Positions 12,301 through 23,458 are shown, numbered from the stretch's first letter. The stretch is 64,000 nucleotides of DNA from Galerina marginata (GCA_023014335.1 JAECYW010000007.1:2170001-2234000), one strand, 5' to 3'. Notes: a model not told the origin generated them from the letters alone. A program made the numbers and translations.

Positions 12301-12694
12301 GAAGAGACGGTGGAAGTGCTGTCTGGGCGTGGAAGGACAGATTCTGGGACCTCGTATCTACCAGTAGCATGGTCTGTAATCTTGACGTGGAGCCTGTCGG
12401 CTGGAAGAATTGGGGGTTAACGTTGGCTTTCAAGAAAGGAAGCCCTCACGTACTAGTTTCATAAACCACGCTCAGTGAGAGCTTTTGAATGTCGGCACCA
12501 AATACATTGCAGGATTTTGCACCAAGGATGAGGTCTGCTGTTAATCCATCGCGTCGTGTTTCTACATTCGTGGCTGAATATCCTGGACAGGTATCCAAAA
12601 CGCTAGGATCCACATAGGTTGCGAAAACAGATGAGGGTAAGAGTGCTACCACCGCGACAACGCGTATAATAGAGGCCCCATGTACTCCAATCAT
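9368..12694 (-). CDS. Secreted alpha-glucosidase, glycoside hydrolase family 31
   Basis: Hydrolyses terminal alpha-1,4-linked glucose (maltose, starch oligomers) outside the cell. About 10 exons on the minus strand. The ATG at 12694 is preferred over the in-frame one at 12736 because it gives a clean signal peptide ending near SSVFA. In order: N-terminal beta-domain ([34 protein letters not shown]), the stretch [20 protein letters not shown] and [16 protein letters not shown], then the (beta/alpha)8 catalytic core with ETMWTDIG, the nucleophile motif [13 protein letters not shown] (near 11000-11040) and the acid/base motif [10 protein letters not shown] (near 10390-10430). A C-terminal beta domain ends at TVQYQRR. 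Both catalytic aspartates are present and no break was seen. Length (roughly 850-900 residues) fits fungal extracellular GH31 enzymes. A broken second copy lies at 39-41 kb. Confidence 0.92.
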
Positions 12695-13342
12695 GGCAGT
12701 CGGACAAGAAGAGGAGGGCAAAGATGTCAGCCCCAAAGGCTTTTAAAGCTAGACCCAAGCTAGTGCCTCGATCGCAATGAACTCAAGTTCGGTTCCACTC
12801 CTGCTTTACCAGCTGATATGACACAGCATGGCTTATATTCGAATTGAAGCTTCGGTCGACATTTTTTCTTTCCATAACATTGACGGCGGCGACAAAAGGA
12901 GGGAGCGAAGCAAAGAAGCAAGGGTAATGTTTTCACCATGATCACTTCTTTTCGTCACAATACCGGCCCTGAACAACTTCCACATGACACGGAAGCCCTT
13001 TTTCGCCTCATGACGGTTTCATGCCACTCCCCAAGAGCCCCCAACTCACATACTGGAATACGGTGATGGCCAAGAAACTTCACACATAAATTGAGAGACC
13101 ACCTCCTGAAGAGCCCTATTATAGACATCTGGATTCTGCTGAGGCGGCCATCACTGGAACTATGCCCGAGTCATATGCTTAATTACGAATGCTCAGCAGG
13201 CGAAGACAAGTTTCTCTGTCAGGTCTACGAAATAATTCTGCCTTGGAACTGCTTTAGTGGTGTGGAAATGCAGACCGACCTCTCAAGGACGATACCTCTC
13301 TCCTTCTTCGCCCCGGGATCCAAATAACGAAGTTTATATCGG
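12695..13342. other. Intergenic, promoter side of alpha-glucosidase
   Basis: About 650 bases between the start of the GH31 gene and the end of the DUF6593 gene (both minus strand). A TTTAAAG near 12741 is a weak TATA candidate for the GH31 gene. No gene recognised; ORFs at 13091-13327 (+) and 12760-12945 (-) look random. Confidence 0.4.
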
Positions 13343-14032
13343 TTAACCTCCTCCTGCTCCGGCCACGGCGCCTTGCGTTGACTGCTCATTCTCCTTCCTG
13401 TATTTCTCCATGTACACAAAAGTTACAACGATGAGATCCACCATATGTTCGCCTTCTGCGAAGATCTCAAGCGACGCTGGACGCGATTCTCGTAGGATGC
13501 CCCCCTTTTTGCGATGGAAGTATGCAACCGGGGCCTTGCTGGAGTCATTCAGGAAAAGCTGCGTAATCTATGGTCAAGACATGACACGCCGAGCAAGCAT
13601 GGAAGCCAAATACCTTGCAAACGCTACTTCCCAATTTCCAGAGGTACTCTCTTCCATCGGGGCCAGTGAATACGCGATTCCTAGATGAATATTATCAGAT
13701 TCTTTCTCTGGAACGACGGGTCTAGGCACTGAGCTAGGCACTCACCGTCCAAAAAATCCCCATCCTTGCTTCCTGAAGAACTCGTTCACTGTCTGATCCC
13801 GCCCCCCATATCGTATCCTCGACTTACGGAACGTATGGTACTCAATTTCCGCCAAGTGTTCAAATGAATCCATCAAAGCATTACCATCTTTCAAAGGATC
13901 AAAAGACGGCAGAATGCGCGAGATCGTGATAGTCCGCCCACTTTCAGCTTTGTAGATAACTTGTCCTTCCTCCGTAGTGAAGGTCGACTTCCAAGGTTTG
14001 TTCGAAGAAAGGTAGAGGTGCCTGCTGGGCAT
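13343..14032 (-). CDS. DUF6593 domain protein
   Basis: Three exons on the minus strand, 14032-13746, 13680-13614 and 13558-13343, join in frame to 189 residues. The sequence follows the DUF6593 pattern from end to end: an N-terminal LYLSSNKPWKSTFTTEEGQ with a following VIYKAESG, the middle FEHLAEIEYH and RIRYGGRDQ, then across the intron FTGPDGREYLWKLG, a VAYFHRKKG strand and the closing LEIFAEGEHMVDLIVVTFVY. The fold is predicted all-beta and cytosolic; there is no signal peptide or membrane span. The family is abundant in Agaricomycetes and has no established function. A TATAAAAG element sits 40 nt upstream of the start codon. Confidence 0.85.
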
Positions 14033-14071
14033 ATTGGCTAGATTTTACACCTCTCGTCTTAGCTCTGGTTG

Positions 14072-14079
14072 CTTTTATA
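14072..14079 (-). promoter_or_regulatory. TATA box of DUF6593 gene
   Basis: TATAAAAG on the minus strand, 40 nt upstream of the ATG at 14032. Position and sequence fit a core promoter element. Confidence 0.5.
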
Positions 14080-15119
14080 CTCTGGGACATCCGAGCGGTG
14101 CACAGCATGACGCTCCTTATTCATCCCCGATCTTAACGGAAGGCGAATGAATAACACGCCTTTGCGTTCTCATTGTCCTTATTGAAGTTAAGTGGAATTC
14201 AGCCTCGTTGTTTTGGATACACGTGTACAGGTGGATAGGAATCCGCGTTTCCTTTTGTTGAGCGGGGCATTAAGACTAATGGTTTCTGCTGTCAAAACCG
14301 TGTATAGGAATCAATGATGAAACACGAATGTCGCAATGCTCTTCCGAATACGGCCGGCAGCACGATATCCTATATCTATGTGGATTATACTGCGGGTGGC
14401 TGGCTTACCTGTGTCAAGCACTGCAGTACTGCTCCTCTCAACCGCAGTCTTTACCACCTCTCACTGCCTCACGAACGTGACTCTATGGCCCAGATCACAA
14501 ATTTACAACCGGACAGGGAGGCCGGTATATTTTGTGCACTCTTAAGCCCGCGCAACCCCTCGACCGAACCAGCCCTCGATGCACGTACTCGAACATATCG
14601 TACCTACCCTGCAGCTTAACGCTTGCGGCTTTGAACTGATTGCTGCGAGAAAGCTCGCTGGTGTTCAAGTGATAGTTAAGGTTTGGTTATGACCACTCTT
14701 CGGTAAGGCTTCCCAGCTATCTTAGTCTAACCAGTTTGGGGATGGTGATAGGACTTCAACTTTTGCTAGACCAATAACCACGTCAAGCTTCCCTCGTTTC
14801 CCCGTCCGTTTATGATGAGCCTTGCGTTGACACCTCCTCGGCATGAACTCAGGTGTTATATATCTACAGATCTCAATGCCATGGCAGGCAACCTTCGACC
14901 TTCAAGGCGAGTGTCTACTCGCTAGTTTTATGCGACCTTCTGACTATTCTTTTAATGCTCTGCTGGCATTCAGATACCAATGCTGTATTGCTCGGTCGAA
15001 GGTTCGACGAATTGCTACACTTTGGTTGTCCTACTCTATCCACTGTATCGTCAACATAAACGATCAACTCGCATAATTAATGGACTATTTTAAGTAGTGA
15101 CATCCGACAGACACTGTGG
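14080..15119. other. Intergenic, no gene seen
   Basis: About 1 kb with only short ORFs (for example 14314-14619 and 14843-15076 on the plus strand) that overlap in two frames and carry no recognisable motif or splice pattern. I see no repeat here; the repeat cluster starts just to the right. Confidence 0.4.
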
Positions 15120-15145
15120 GTAGTAAAAGCACTTATAATCAGTGG

Positions 15146-15350
15146 ACTTGGCACTCATGTCGTGTCAAACGAGTGTTTCTACACTCAAGATGAGTGCCTG
15201 CGAAATGAGTGTTTTGAGCACTATTTTAAAATCTCCGAAAATGAGTGTTTCCGTCACTCAAGATTTACTCACGGAAAAATGAGTGTTCACTGCACTTTTC
15301 CTACAAAAAGTGAGTGTCATGTCCACTCATCACTTGAGCAGCTACCCTGC
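15146..15350. repeat. GAGTG/CACTC hairpin repeat cluster, left arm
   Basis: A dense array of the pentamer GAGTG and its complement CACTC, mostly within longer AATGAGTGT and CACTCAAGAT units separated by 5-25 bases. Because the direct and complementary words alternate, neighbouring units can fold into short hairpins. A matching cluster (15797-16010) lies about 450 bases to the right, and a tRNA-like segment lies between them. Confidence 0.7.
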
Positions 15351-15677
15351 AGTCAGATTTTCGTTAATTATGACCGAAAAAGCAACCTATGCTACGTTTC
15401 ATACAACCCCAATGCGTATAGACAGTCGGTATGGACTTTATGTAGCTTAATACCAAGATTTGACCAAGATGTCCGATTTTGTCAAGCTGCAATCAACTAT
15501 AAATTATGATTTAAATACTGTTCGATTCGCATTTTTTATGCGGTTCTAACGGATATAGTTTTGTGGAAATTGACTAAAAACCGACAGAGATATGAAGGAG
15601 ACATTGTGCTAATTGGTAGGCAATGGTAGCTGAAGTCACCTCAAGTGGCGCAAACTTCCCAAATAAGGAACATGCCG

Positions 15678-15765
15678 GATGGCGTAGTGGTAAGTGCGCC
15701 TTGAGCTTCTTCCGTGCACGTCCCAGCCTTGGGGTGTTAGAGTTCGAACCCTGTCTGAGTATGCA
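15678..15765 (+). other. tRNA-like segment (SINE-type internal promoter)
   Basis: TGGCGTAGTGGT near 15684 fits the Pol III A box, and GAGTTCGAACCC near 15750 fits the B box. The D-arm-like GGCGT...GCGCC is visible. The acceptor ends do not pair well, and the A-to-B spacing of about 65 nt would need an intron or long variable arm, so this is not a good functional tRNA. A degenerate tRNA-derived SINE head is the better reading. It sits between the two GAGTG clusters. Confidence 0.5.
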
Positions 15766-15796
15766 GTGTAATTGTTTTTAATTATCCATCCCTTTT

Positions 15797-16010
15797 GAAA
15801 TGAGTGTTTTAAGCAGGAAATGAGTGCATCATCAACTCAAGATGAGTGTCAATGACACTGATTCAAAGTGAAATGTCGCGAGCGTGTGATTTTCGCACTC
15901 AAGATGAGTGTTTTTGGACACTCATCTTAAGTGACCCCGCGGCACTCAGCACTCAGGTTGAGTGTTCTTAGCACGGATCAGCACTGTGCTCTCAACACTC
16001 AATCCAAGTG
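15797..16010. repeat. GAGTG/CACTC hairpin repeat cluster, right arm
   Basis: Second cluster of the same words. It contains an almost perfect 16-bp stem (15 of 16 pairs) with a 6-nt loop around 15896-15933, CACTCAAGATGAGTGT facing ACACTCATCTTAAGTG. It ends only about 110 bases before the start codon of the 16-kb 7TM gene, so it forms part of that gene's upstream region. Confidence 0.7.
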
Positions 16011-16060
16011 CTTTTCCTTCCCACAGTGCAGATCAGCATGGGAATTGATAGCTTACCCAG

Positions 16061-16076
16061 GCATATATATATATAA
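16061..16076 (+). promoter_or_regulatory. TATA element of the 16-kb 7TM gene
   Basis: ATATATATATATAAGC about 45-60 nt upstream of the ATG at 16120; position fits a core promoter TATA box. Confidence 0.5.
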
Positions 16077-16119
16077 GCATCGAGAGAGGAGACACCAGCT
16101 ATGCCCAACCACATCCTCC

Positions 16120-17291
16120 ATGGAGACCACCACGACCAACGGCTCCGTTACCGTCAACGGACAAGACCCATATCCCGTTCCGCAGCTGGGCTCTCGACTG
16201 ATAACCCTAACATTTATTCTCGCCGGGACACTCGGGGTACGAAAAGGCGTCTTTTATATGGGACTTGTGGTTGACTTTTTTTCGAACTACATGCAGGCAA
16301 TCATATGGGATATACTCAGCAATATAAACGCTGATTACCGTCTGGCCAAATATCTTCCAAAAAATCTACCAGTTGCCGTGTATTTCCTGTCCAGGCAAGT
16401 CCACCTTCTCGTGGAATTCGTGGCATTGTTACAACTGACTGATTGATCAAAAGAATAGCGACATTGGCGACGTTCACGTTCGGCGCAATAGTTATTAGTG
16501 AGTGTCAAGCTTCATCTTATTAAATCCTTCCCTTATCAGAGATGTAAATGATTTTCTTCTTAACAGCGCAACCGATAAAAAATTGTTCGGCATCGCTTTA
16601 TGGCCTGTCATGGATGTTCACGGTACTCCTGTCCTCCACAACTCTCCTCTTCTTCTTCCGCGTCCGAGCAGTTTATATGGACAACAAATATGTGGTTGCC
16701 TTCTTCTTTCTCAGTTGGCTCGCTGTTGTCGCTGGATGCATAGCTGAAACCCAGAGTGGAGGCCTAGCCTCGTCTAGTATTTCATCAAACCTCTACTGCC
16801 TAGGAGATCCGATTAATCTTCTAACACTCGTAACGACGATGAGCACCGCCCCAATGGCCAACGACGTGCTAAGCTTTTGCGCCATAACATGGCGCATGCT
16901 GCAGATATCCCATGTCGAAACCTCGTTCAAAAGCGGTGTCCAAGTCATGCTGTTCGGACATTATTTACCAGCCTTTTCCCGAGCGTTGTTGAGGGATGGC
17001 CAGGTTTATTTCCTGTACGTTCTACCAACCTCATTCCATACGTTATACTCAAATACTCTCAATCCTCGTATCAGGTGTACAGTGAGCCTCGCTATCCTTT
17101 CCACGGCGACATTCTTCATCCCAGACGTACCCCGAATAGTCAGCATCGCTATCGTCTATCCAAATGTCGCCATCATGAATCTCATGGGATGCAAGATATT
17201 CCGAGACACCAAACTCGGTCTAAGCACGCTCTCAGATCCAACTCAATCCATAGCATTCAATGTACCAGAACCCTCTGATCAAAGGGCTTAA
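16120..17291 (+). CDS. 7TM integral membrane protein, Agaricomycete family
   Basis: Five exons, 16120-16236, 16297-16394, 16454-16497, 16567-17014 and 17075-17291, join in frame to 307 residues. The second intron uses a GC donor (GCAAGT...AAAAG), the only join there that keeps frame and gives the expected residues (FLSR/IATLATFTFG). Seven hydrophobic segments are present. Characteristic stretches are LPVAVYFLSR, NCSASLYGLSWMF, LLFFFRVRAVY, FLSWLAVVAGCIAETQ, YLPAFSRALLRDGQVYFL and PNVAIMNLMGCKIFRDTKLG. These occur in a large family of mushroom 7TM proteins that I know by pattern but not by an established name. It differs from families A/B/C and DUF6533 in this window. Function is unknown; plasma membrane location is assumed. 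Confidence 0.8.
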
Positions 17292-18074
17292 AATTGCACC
17301 ATAGCGGCCAGGTGCAATACTTACTCTGTGTAGTATAAAAAGCGGGGCGTTTGGCCCTGCGTCCCTTTGAAGTTTGAATGGGCGGTGATGTCCTGAGTGA
17401 CCAGTGAAGTCGTTAGCACCGTCCGCAACCGCAATCTTCGCTTGATCTTCGCAGTCATAAATTTTGGCTGATTTCTGCTAACTCATATTCGTTGGGGTAA
17501 GTTGAGCAGTGATCTTTCTCCTGCAAGCCAGCTGGCGGAAAAACCCATGGCTCTCAGTTGGTTATTCAATCAACATATTCAAAGCTCATTGTCGAATTTA
17601 GAGGCTGACTTGAGACAATCAGCTGGAGTAGGATATCAGCTCAAATATATGTGCGACAACTTGAATAATCTCGAGTCAGCTTCGAATGATTTTCGATATT
17701 TTTTTCCGACACAGCCGGTGGACCAACAAATTCCAGTCCAGCTCGATATGAAGTGTCATTCCCATAAAATTGCTTTGTACAACAAGCAATTCAAACTCCC
17801 ATTCTACCACTTCTTACGCCCTTGAATTCGCAGTTGCATTAACATCTTCTGGACCTACAACTGATGCAGACGCGATGGTACGTGTGACTAATCTAGCTCT
17901 AATCCTCCTACTCCCAACTTCCAAGCTCCGCACATCGACAATGCATACGAGCACATCTCCTGCTATTTTTCCCGGAGGCGAGCCATATAATTGTGTAGGT
18001 ACCATGGACTTCCGCCTTCGCAGCTCACATGAGTTCCGCGTCAAAGCCCGAGCGCTGCATTCCAGTGAGTTCTC
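17292..18074. other. Intergenic between convergent genes
   Basis: About 780 bases between the stop of the 7TM gene (+) and the stop of the DUF6535 gene (-). An ORF at 17502-17825 (+) has no recognisable features. Nothing else supported. Confidence 0.4.
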
Positions 18075-20765
18075 TCATGGAAGGACGGGATAGCGTAGAA
18101 TTGACGAACCGACGCGATCGCGAGGGCTGTCTAAAAAGCCCCACCATCTGGAAGAAAATCTTTTTCGGTACGGTGGGCCATTCAAGTCATCAAGGTCGCG
18201 ACCATATATTTCCTCCAGGTCAGAGTTGATAATACCGGCGTCTATCGTTCTCTCCTTGTAAGTCCGCACCGCCAATATAAGGCCATCCAGGCACATATGA
18301 TATGTTCCTTGATGATGTTTAGTAGCATAGAGGTATATTCCAATAAGGTAAAACAAGAGGTTTGGCTCTCGGAAGTCTGGCGAGGACACTTGTTCGTTCA
18401 AATTGTCCGTTATCATCTGGAAAGTGTCTATGAATTCTCCTTGTATGGCCAGTCGAAGTCCTTCATTTAGGCTGAAAGTACTTTCTAGACTGACAAAAGC
18501 GAAATACCAGATTAAGGCGGGAGTGTCTTGAAAAGTGTGCAAAGTTCCTCCGTGGGTGTATGGCATCTGAACACCTACAGCGCTTCGGAAAAATGTTGAA
18601 AAAATATTGACCCATTGCCACAAGATGGCTACAGCAATAACATCAGCGCTATTCAATGTTGACTCTCCGACCGGAATAGAAATTCAAACTTACAGTCATT
18701 ATCTTTGCCGGCTTCAACAACGAACAGATCAAAAAGATAACGAGGCAAGAGTGCAGTGGAAGAAGGTTTGTATTCACTGTTATGAATGTTTGTTGAGAGG
18801 CGCAGTGCAAGTTCTAGCTTGTGTTTCCTTAAGCCCTTGGAAGACCGATATAGGCTTCTGAGAAAGAAAAGCATATTTTCTTGGTGAAGTATCGATGAAA
18901 GCATATAAGGATGGAGCACTGTATCGGTGGCAATGTTGTAAAAATTTGTAAAACTGGTAAAACCATTTGCCTCATTGAGCAGCAGTATATCTCGGAGGTA
19001 TTCATTGGTTTGGACAATAGCCTGAAGGGGATCATCATGGATGGAGGGATGGATGTCACGAGCAGTGACCCAATCAGAGACTTCGAAAAAGCAGTGGTAT
19101 TGGGCGGAGAGAGAATTTTTGATGATGTTAGTGTCCTGACTGCTTATATTTGCCCTTAAAGCCTGTGCGAGATCAAATATGGGGGGGTCACTGTCAACTT
19201 GATACAGAGCACGGGGGGATTCACCTTTGTCACTGTCAAGATCATAACGTTGCATGAATTGATGTCGCAATTGTAACCAGGCCATATCAAACTCGCTCCA
19301 TGTCCTCTTTGTCCATGTGATTGTTACGCAGTTAACAAGGTTGACTGGTTTAAACCGCCCTCTAAACCATGAACTTGGGCCGGCATACAATTTGGCGGAG
19401 AGACGAATCACGGAGCTTAGCATGACGCGAAATGCATGTGCTTGAGGTGACTTGTATGGACATTGGGATGGGGAAATTGGGCTGGTACGACTGTAGGGAT
19501 AAGGCAGTAACATAAGAATTCCCTGAAGCGCTGGAAGCAGAGTGGTAACAACGAGGAACAGTAGGACGAGCATTGTCACCACGCTGACTGGGATGATTAC
19601 TGCTACATCACCAAATGCCAACAAGAAGTCAATAATGCCAGCCAAGAAGAGGACGAGGGCACTCTGGAGGAGCAGGGGCAACGCCGTGAAGATTTTGGGA
19701 ACATGCCATTTTTTCAACCCATCAGCTCGCATATTAAATAGAGCGTAGCTGTCTCTAGGTGTCAGGTTTGGGTAATTTTGGTGCTCTCGGATCCATTGCA
19801 AAGAGATCGTGCCGACGAGGACAGTTGCGAGACTGAGGACGAGACTGATAAACCAGAAGTTATTGATGCGGATAGACGATGCTGCGGGAGAGGAGTGTGA
19901 TTCAGGATCTGTGGAAGAAAGAAGGATTGGGATAGGAGTGGTTGTGTTATCAAGACGATTTGCGATGATGGATAGCAGAGAAATGATGGTGTCCTTTGGA
20001 TCAGGCTTGAGTGTTTTGTAAGATTCAATAACAAAAGGTGTAACTACAGCAGAGAAGAGACCGGCCTTGCATTACAATATATATAAATTAACGATCTGAG
20101 AAGCAAGGATTGACAGCAACTCACGAATATCAGAAGGTTCTGTACCTCATCCTTCCAAGCGTTGCATTGCACCTCGTCTTGCTTCGTGAGAGGCTCCAAC
20201 AGCACACTCCATGGATCACCGTCTGGCTTCGGAGGAGCATATTGAAAATCGTCGTAGATACTCCATATCTTTGGGAGTTCTGGTTCTTTCGCTTCGTGTG
20301 CCTAAGCAAAGACAGGTCAGGACGAAAAGGACTGCAGCTCGTGGGTGTCTATATACCCACTTGCTTATATTGCGATACCTCCTCGGGTCCAGTGTTTGAA
20401 TGGATGCTTTGAGTAGATGCTGTACGATGGGGAATCTCAGGTTGTTCGACCTCATCCCGATTCTGAGGACAATCAACTCAGGATAAATAATACTGGGTCG
20501 ATGTCCACCGACTTACTTGCTCTTTTGGCTGTGAGTCCTCAGGAATCGATGGCCCCGTGCTTGAGTAAGTGCTCTGGGATGATTCTGTTTGAACGTGGAG
20601 CTGAGGTTGTTTCCTGTCATCGCGATTCTGAGAAGACATTGATTCAGGATAATAACACTTCAAGTTGGTCGACGTCTAATGACTTACTTGCTTCTCTAGC
20701 CCCTCTCCAGACTTGTCCTTCGCGGGCTCCAGCCGGGTACTCCCAGAAGTTGGAAATGATGGCAT
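18075..20765 (-). CDS. DUF6535 domain membrane protein
   Basis: Six exons on the minus strand: 20765-20688, 20627-20517, 20462-20361, 20301-20125, 20065-18694 and 18628-18075, all in frame, 797 residues. The DUF6535 module starts in exon 4 (WSVLLEPLTKQDEVQCNAWKDEVQNLLIF) and continues in exon 5 with AGLFSAVVTPFVIESYKTL, a second membrane span NNFWFISLVLSLATVLVGTI, then LQWIREHQNYP and a third and fourth hydrophobic pair (LLLQSALVLFLAGIIDFLLA; VVTMLVLLFLVVTTLLPAL). The rest is a helical cytoplasmic region of about 500 residues. The N-terminal extension is built from two related exons (see findings). The family is widespread and multicopy in Agaricomycetes, often near fast-evolving loci; its function is unknown. 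Confidence 0.85.
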
Positions 20766-21549
20766 GATATAAACTTCAGAAATTTAAAAGAGGACAGTGG
20801 AGATGGGCACAAAAGTCAAGAAACCTGGGGCCGGGGAAACCTATAGCTGTTCCCCAGCACGTGTGCCGTGCTCCGTCAAGCTCGCATCGGCCTCCAAGTT
20901 AAAAACAGAACACAAATACAAGTAGCATCCAAGGTGAGTCACCGCAAAGTTATCAGTCATCAAGCCGATGTGATCGTTAGCCTTTCAAACAATATTAGAG
21001 AGTGTTCTCGAGAAATCGGCCAGTCGCCAGAGCAAAGACAGTTTTCCGTTTACACACTGGATCAATCGAGTGACTTCAAATATTTAGCCGGACTATTGGA
21101 TAGCGCAGGATAGCGCAATGTGCATGAATCTGCACGCGCTCTATGGTCGGGGTTGAAGCTGAAGATTGTTGTACTTAGAGCGTGGTTGTGTCTAAAGCTG
21201 GATGGGTAATGGCTGGGTGATGCCAAAGAGTGCCAAAGATCACGTTTTCATCCCAAAACCATCATGAACACTCTGCCCTAGTCTCAATCAACCAAAATCC
21301 CAGTCACTCGGCAGCACTACCATAGAAACTAGCCATAAACAGAGCCGAACACTTCAAGGTCGAGTGCGTCGATAGTACATCAACTCATGCTTGAAGGCAC
21401 GAAAACCAGTCGCCAGTCGAGGACGTGCAGCGCAGCGAAGATCTACGATCAACAAGGTAACAGGCTAGCAGCACGCCGGGAAGAGGTTCACCTTCTCGTT
21501 CCACTTGCAATTTACCACTCCACTCAAGTTCAAGTAATACCGAAAACGC
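20766..21549. other. Intergenic, no gene seen
   Basis: About 780 bases upstream of the DUF6535 gene. Short ORFs only (20868-21113 on the plus strand; 21385-21612 on the minus strand); no repeat or RNA recognised. Confidence 0.35.
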
Positions 21550-21553
21550 AAGC

Positions 21554-21990
21554 CTACACCGTTGCCCCAAAGTAACTACCGATATTCCCGCCCTGCTCAA
21601 ATTCTTCATCACCTGTTGTCACTTTCATGCCCCGCACCGGTACGTTCTGTTGCGGACGTGGGTCCTGTCGTGTTCTGACTCCTTCAAGTGCTATAGCTCG
21701 AGTAGACCGTGGCTCAGGATGGCTTTCGGAGGCTGCTGCCCTCTCTGGCTTCGATGACCAAGATTCAGATGCAAATGCTGAGGTCGTCATTTTTTGAGAG
21801 CCCGCATAAGGCTAGGCCCTCGTCTTCGGCTGTTGCATCCTCTTTGGCATCGCTTTCGATAGCAAGCACGAGCACAACGGTTTCTTCCTCGACGTCGAAC
21901 CCAACGCCAACCATTCTCCTCAATATGTACCTTCAATATCTGCGCTAACTTCAATTTCGTTCGCAGCGTTGGTATAATCATGGTCTCCAT
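21554..21990 (-). CDS. Possible small gene, unrecognised
   Basis: A minus-strand ATG at 21990 opens METMIIPTLRTKLKLAQILK followed by a GTACAT donor. A second open stretch after a CTAG acceptor near 21817 runs to a stop at 21554 and is polar and Ser/Glu/Arg-rich, ending near EEFEQGGNIGSYFGATV. Joining them could give a protein of about 100 residues. No family match comes to mind and the join is not confirmed by phase with certainty. This may be a chance combination. Confidence 0.2.
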
Positions 21991-22394
21991 AACCCGTCAT
22001 TCCTCCATCTTTTCGGTTCGTGGTGTGTTCTTTCTGTAGTTTTCGGCATGCATTTCCTTTTTTCGAGGTTGATTCAAATTTCTCGTGCTATATTCTCTGT
22101 ACGACTGTCTCTTCTCCTTTCCTTTTCTCTTTGTTGACTTTAATTATAATTAGCGTTCATGCTTCCTCACTTCCATTTCTTTCGATTTAGGTGAAGAGTA
22201 GCCGTGTCGGCGCTGGGCTGCCTCTTAAGTTGTGAGCTCATTCACCATTGGAAACGGAGTCGGGGTCGTGTCTTCAACGCCTATTCCTGTCGCTGGCTCT
22301 ATTTCCCCCAGTTCAAATACAACCTCAACGCAAAATCTCAATTTCAATTTGATGGCCAACGTGCGAGTAACCTCATCGGCCCCGACGAATTGCT

Positions 22395-22735
22395 CAGTCG
22401 TACCGACCAGTTAGCTTGGGCATGATGCCCCCAGATTTAAATATCGCTGTTATGCACTTCCTGAAGAGCAGGATACGAAACTGGTTCTCATAAGGTTGGA
22501 GTCAGCTTTCTAAATTCTCGCTCAGTCAGTTCACAAGAGCGAAGATATAGGCCTATCAACCCTTCATCGAAGTAAATTGTAAACGGGTTTATAGGTCACG
22601 ACTCATGATCAAGTAGAGAGGAAACGGCTGAATAGCAAAAATACATGAAAACTCGTACTACAGAGGAAAAATATCTCGTATCATAAAGTCCACACCAGGA
22701 CATTTCATCCCCTGTGGATTAAAACAGGGTACCAA
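22395..22735. repeat. Duplicated non-coding unit, copy 1
   Basis: Starts with CCGACCAGTTAGCTTGGGCATGATG and ends at a CAGGGTACCA near 22735. The same two blocks recur in order at 22980-23355 with moderate divergence: the first around CCAGTTAGCTTGG to GTCAGCTT, the second around GATCAAG, GAGAGGAAACGGCTGAATAG to CCACACCAGGA. No ORF spans it. Confidence 0.65.
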
Positions 22736-22737
22736 CT

Positions 22738-22860
22738 GCATCGAAATAAACTGTAAACGAGTGTATAGGTCGTGACTCATGATCAAGTCGAAAGGAAACG
22801 GCTAAATAGTACAGATAATTGAAAACTCGTCCTACAGAGGAAAAAAATATTTCGTAACGG
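22738..22860. repeat. Third partial copy of the duplicated unit
   Basis: Directly follows copy 1 and repeats only its second block (TCGAAATAAACTGTAAACGAG, then TATAGGTCGTGACTCATGATC, GGAAACGGCTAAATAG), so two blocks lie head to tail. A short unique segment (about 22860-22980) separates it from copy 2. Confidence 0.6.
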
Positions 22861-22979
22861 CCGCCACGCAAACTGGAATCTTGAAGGCGACCATCACGAA
22901 TATTAACAGTGATCCTCTTCCCGCAAGCTAGGTGGACCCACAACTTTTGGTCCAGTTTGGCTCCCAACAATCTGTACAT

Positions 22980-23355
22980 CAGCCGCACCGACCAGTTAGC
23001 TTGGCCATGATGCTCTCAAATATCGCTGTCGTGAACCTCATGAGGGGCAGGACACAAGACTGGATCTCAGAGGTTTGTCGGGGTCAGCTTCTCTCACTCT
23101 AAACCAGTCAATAGCTTTCGCCTTATCAGACGCTGAACCTTGCCGACGCAGATTGATATGCATGCCGTGCAGATGGAGAGGTTCACAAGAACGAAGAAAC
23201 TTTATTGAAGTAGAGTTTATAGTCCATGATCAAGTCGAGAGGAAACGGCTGAATAGTAAAAATACATGGAAATTCGTATTAGAGAAAACTGGAGTCTTGA
23301 AAGTCCACACCAGGATTTTTCATCTCCGGTTGATTAAAGCAGGGTACCATTCGTT
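22980..23355. repeat. Duplicated non-coding unit, copy 2
   Basis: Second full copy of the unit seen at 22395-22735. It ends about 100 bases before the stop codon of the C2-domain gene on the minus strand, so it lies where that gene's 3' UTR or terminator region would be. Confidence 0.65.
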
Positions 23356-23458
23356 CGATAAAAGTCAAATACTACACAAAAACACCATAAGCAATCAATT
23401 TTGCAAACAGAGGAAGAAGGATAACCCACGAATCAAAAAATCGCCAGGTCCTCCTACC

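Noticed and set aside
15678..15765. Functional tRNA gene
   Set aside because: Acceptor ends do not pair and box spacing is too long, so it was called tRNA-like only.
15146..16010. CRISPR-like array
   Set aside because: Repeat words are 5-10 bases with variable spacing, in alternating orientation, in a eukaryotic genome.
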